NCBI GenBank assembly: GCA_964016885.1
Contig: OZ024744.1
Location: forward strand, 117,146,925-117,210,924
Length of the DNA stretch: 64,000 nucleotides
Direction of reading: 5' to 3'
Source of the DNA: Eledone cirrhosa
Taxonomy: Eukaryota; Mollusca; Cephalopoda; Octopoda; Eledonidae
Part shown: positions 63,895 through 64,000 of the stretch, one piece after another
Position numbering within the stretch: position 1 is the stretch's first letter
Layout of the letters: every line of letters begins with the position of its first letter
The notes under the pieces: generated by a model
Seen by the model: the letters and a program-made list of their open reading frames with translations, nothing else
Databases searched by the model: none
Told to the model about the DNA's origin: nothing
Made by a program: the position numbers and the translations under genes

Positions 63895-64000
63895 GCCACC
63901 ACCCACTTTGTTGTTTTTTTGTCGTGACACCTACACGACCTCATTTATTTAGGACTGGATGTTGTGGTACCAACATAACTTAACATCGAAAGGGGTGGTG
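63895..64000 (-). mobile_element. LINE-B2 3' UTR, runs off the window
   Basis: 'tttgtcgtgacacctacacg' and 'gactggatgttgtggtacc' match 47425-47500 within the LINE-B2 copy at 47191. The coding part would lie beyond 64000. Confidence 0.85.

Noticed and set aside
62939..63952. Cys/Gly/Val/Trp-rich and His/Thr/Pro-rich frames up to 317 residues
   Set aside because: Translation of the CA-rich minisatellite on either strand.

Overview
This window is animal nuclear DNA, almost certainly from an octopus or close cephalopod relative. The main evidence is the many copies of tRNA-derived SINEs whose layout matches the octopus OK/OR-type SINEs (tRNA-like head, body with a 'GGTTGGTGTTAGGAAGGGC' stretch, tail of ATG triplets). 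Large families of non-LTR retrotransposons, AT-rich spacers and very many micro- and minisatellites fit the same origin. There is no bacterial gene, operon or CRISPR. Nearly everything is mobile or tandem-repeat DNA. The only host-gene signal I can support is two, perhaps three, short exons on the + strand (23934-24358, 49783-49907, possibly 10115-10152). Their splice phases agree, so the window probably lies inside introns of one unrecognised gene. LAYOUT. 1-2411: 66-bp minisatellite. 2621-9670: 72-bp minisatellite split by a complete Tx1-like LINE with two intact ORFs (3481-9096, minus strand). 9671-12640: 26-bp minisatellite and SINE copies. 12719-16400: terminal regions and GIY-YIG fragments of Penelope-like elements (PLEs), with SINE/LINE pieces. 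16404-17596: TIR element without ORF. 17710-17781: tRNA-like sequence. 18197-19468: decayed mariner/Tc1-type transposon. 20118-23200: decayed RTE-like LINE ('LINE-B'). 23345-23705: ribozyme-bearing repeat. 23934-24358: host exon. 24515-29114: four tandem arrays, including 42-bp units open on both strands, and a SINE. 29400-35600: PLE-type palindromes with hammerhead motifs, LINE-B and LINE-B2 pieces, and a 1.4-kb microsatellite cluster. 35953-45130: two decayed Tx1-like LINEs joined tail to head. 45303-49520: SINE, CR1-like LINE and LINE-B2. 49783-49907: second host exon. 50480-54245: tandem SINE heads, a Helitron remnant, and a satellite made from LINE coding sequence. 54800-57475: microsatellites and Helitron-like termini. 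57544-61125: full SINE and a second LINE-B. 61375-63860: 8-bp and CA-rich arrays. 63895-64000: start of another LINE-B2 3' region. HOW THE PARTS RELATE. The SINEs share their 3' part and ATG tail with LINE-B/B2, as expected if they borrow the LINE reverse transcriptase. Several satellites appear to have grown out of SINE or LINE pieces. The most notable system is a set of seven hammerhead-ribozyme-like motifs (four clearly different sequence types; core CUGANGA, stem II, GAAA, very short stem III, closing stem I). They occur beside PLE fragments, three of them palindrome- or inversion-associated. Hammerheads are known in Penelope-like elements; the density, the inverted pairing and the self-complementary stem III sequences here deserve checking.
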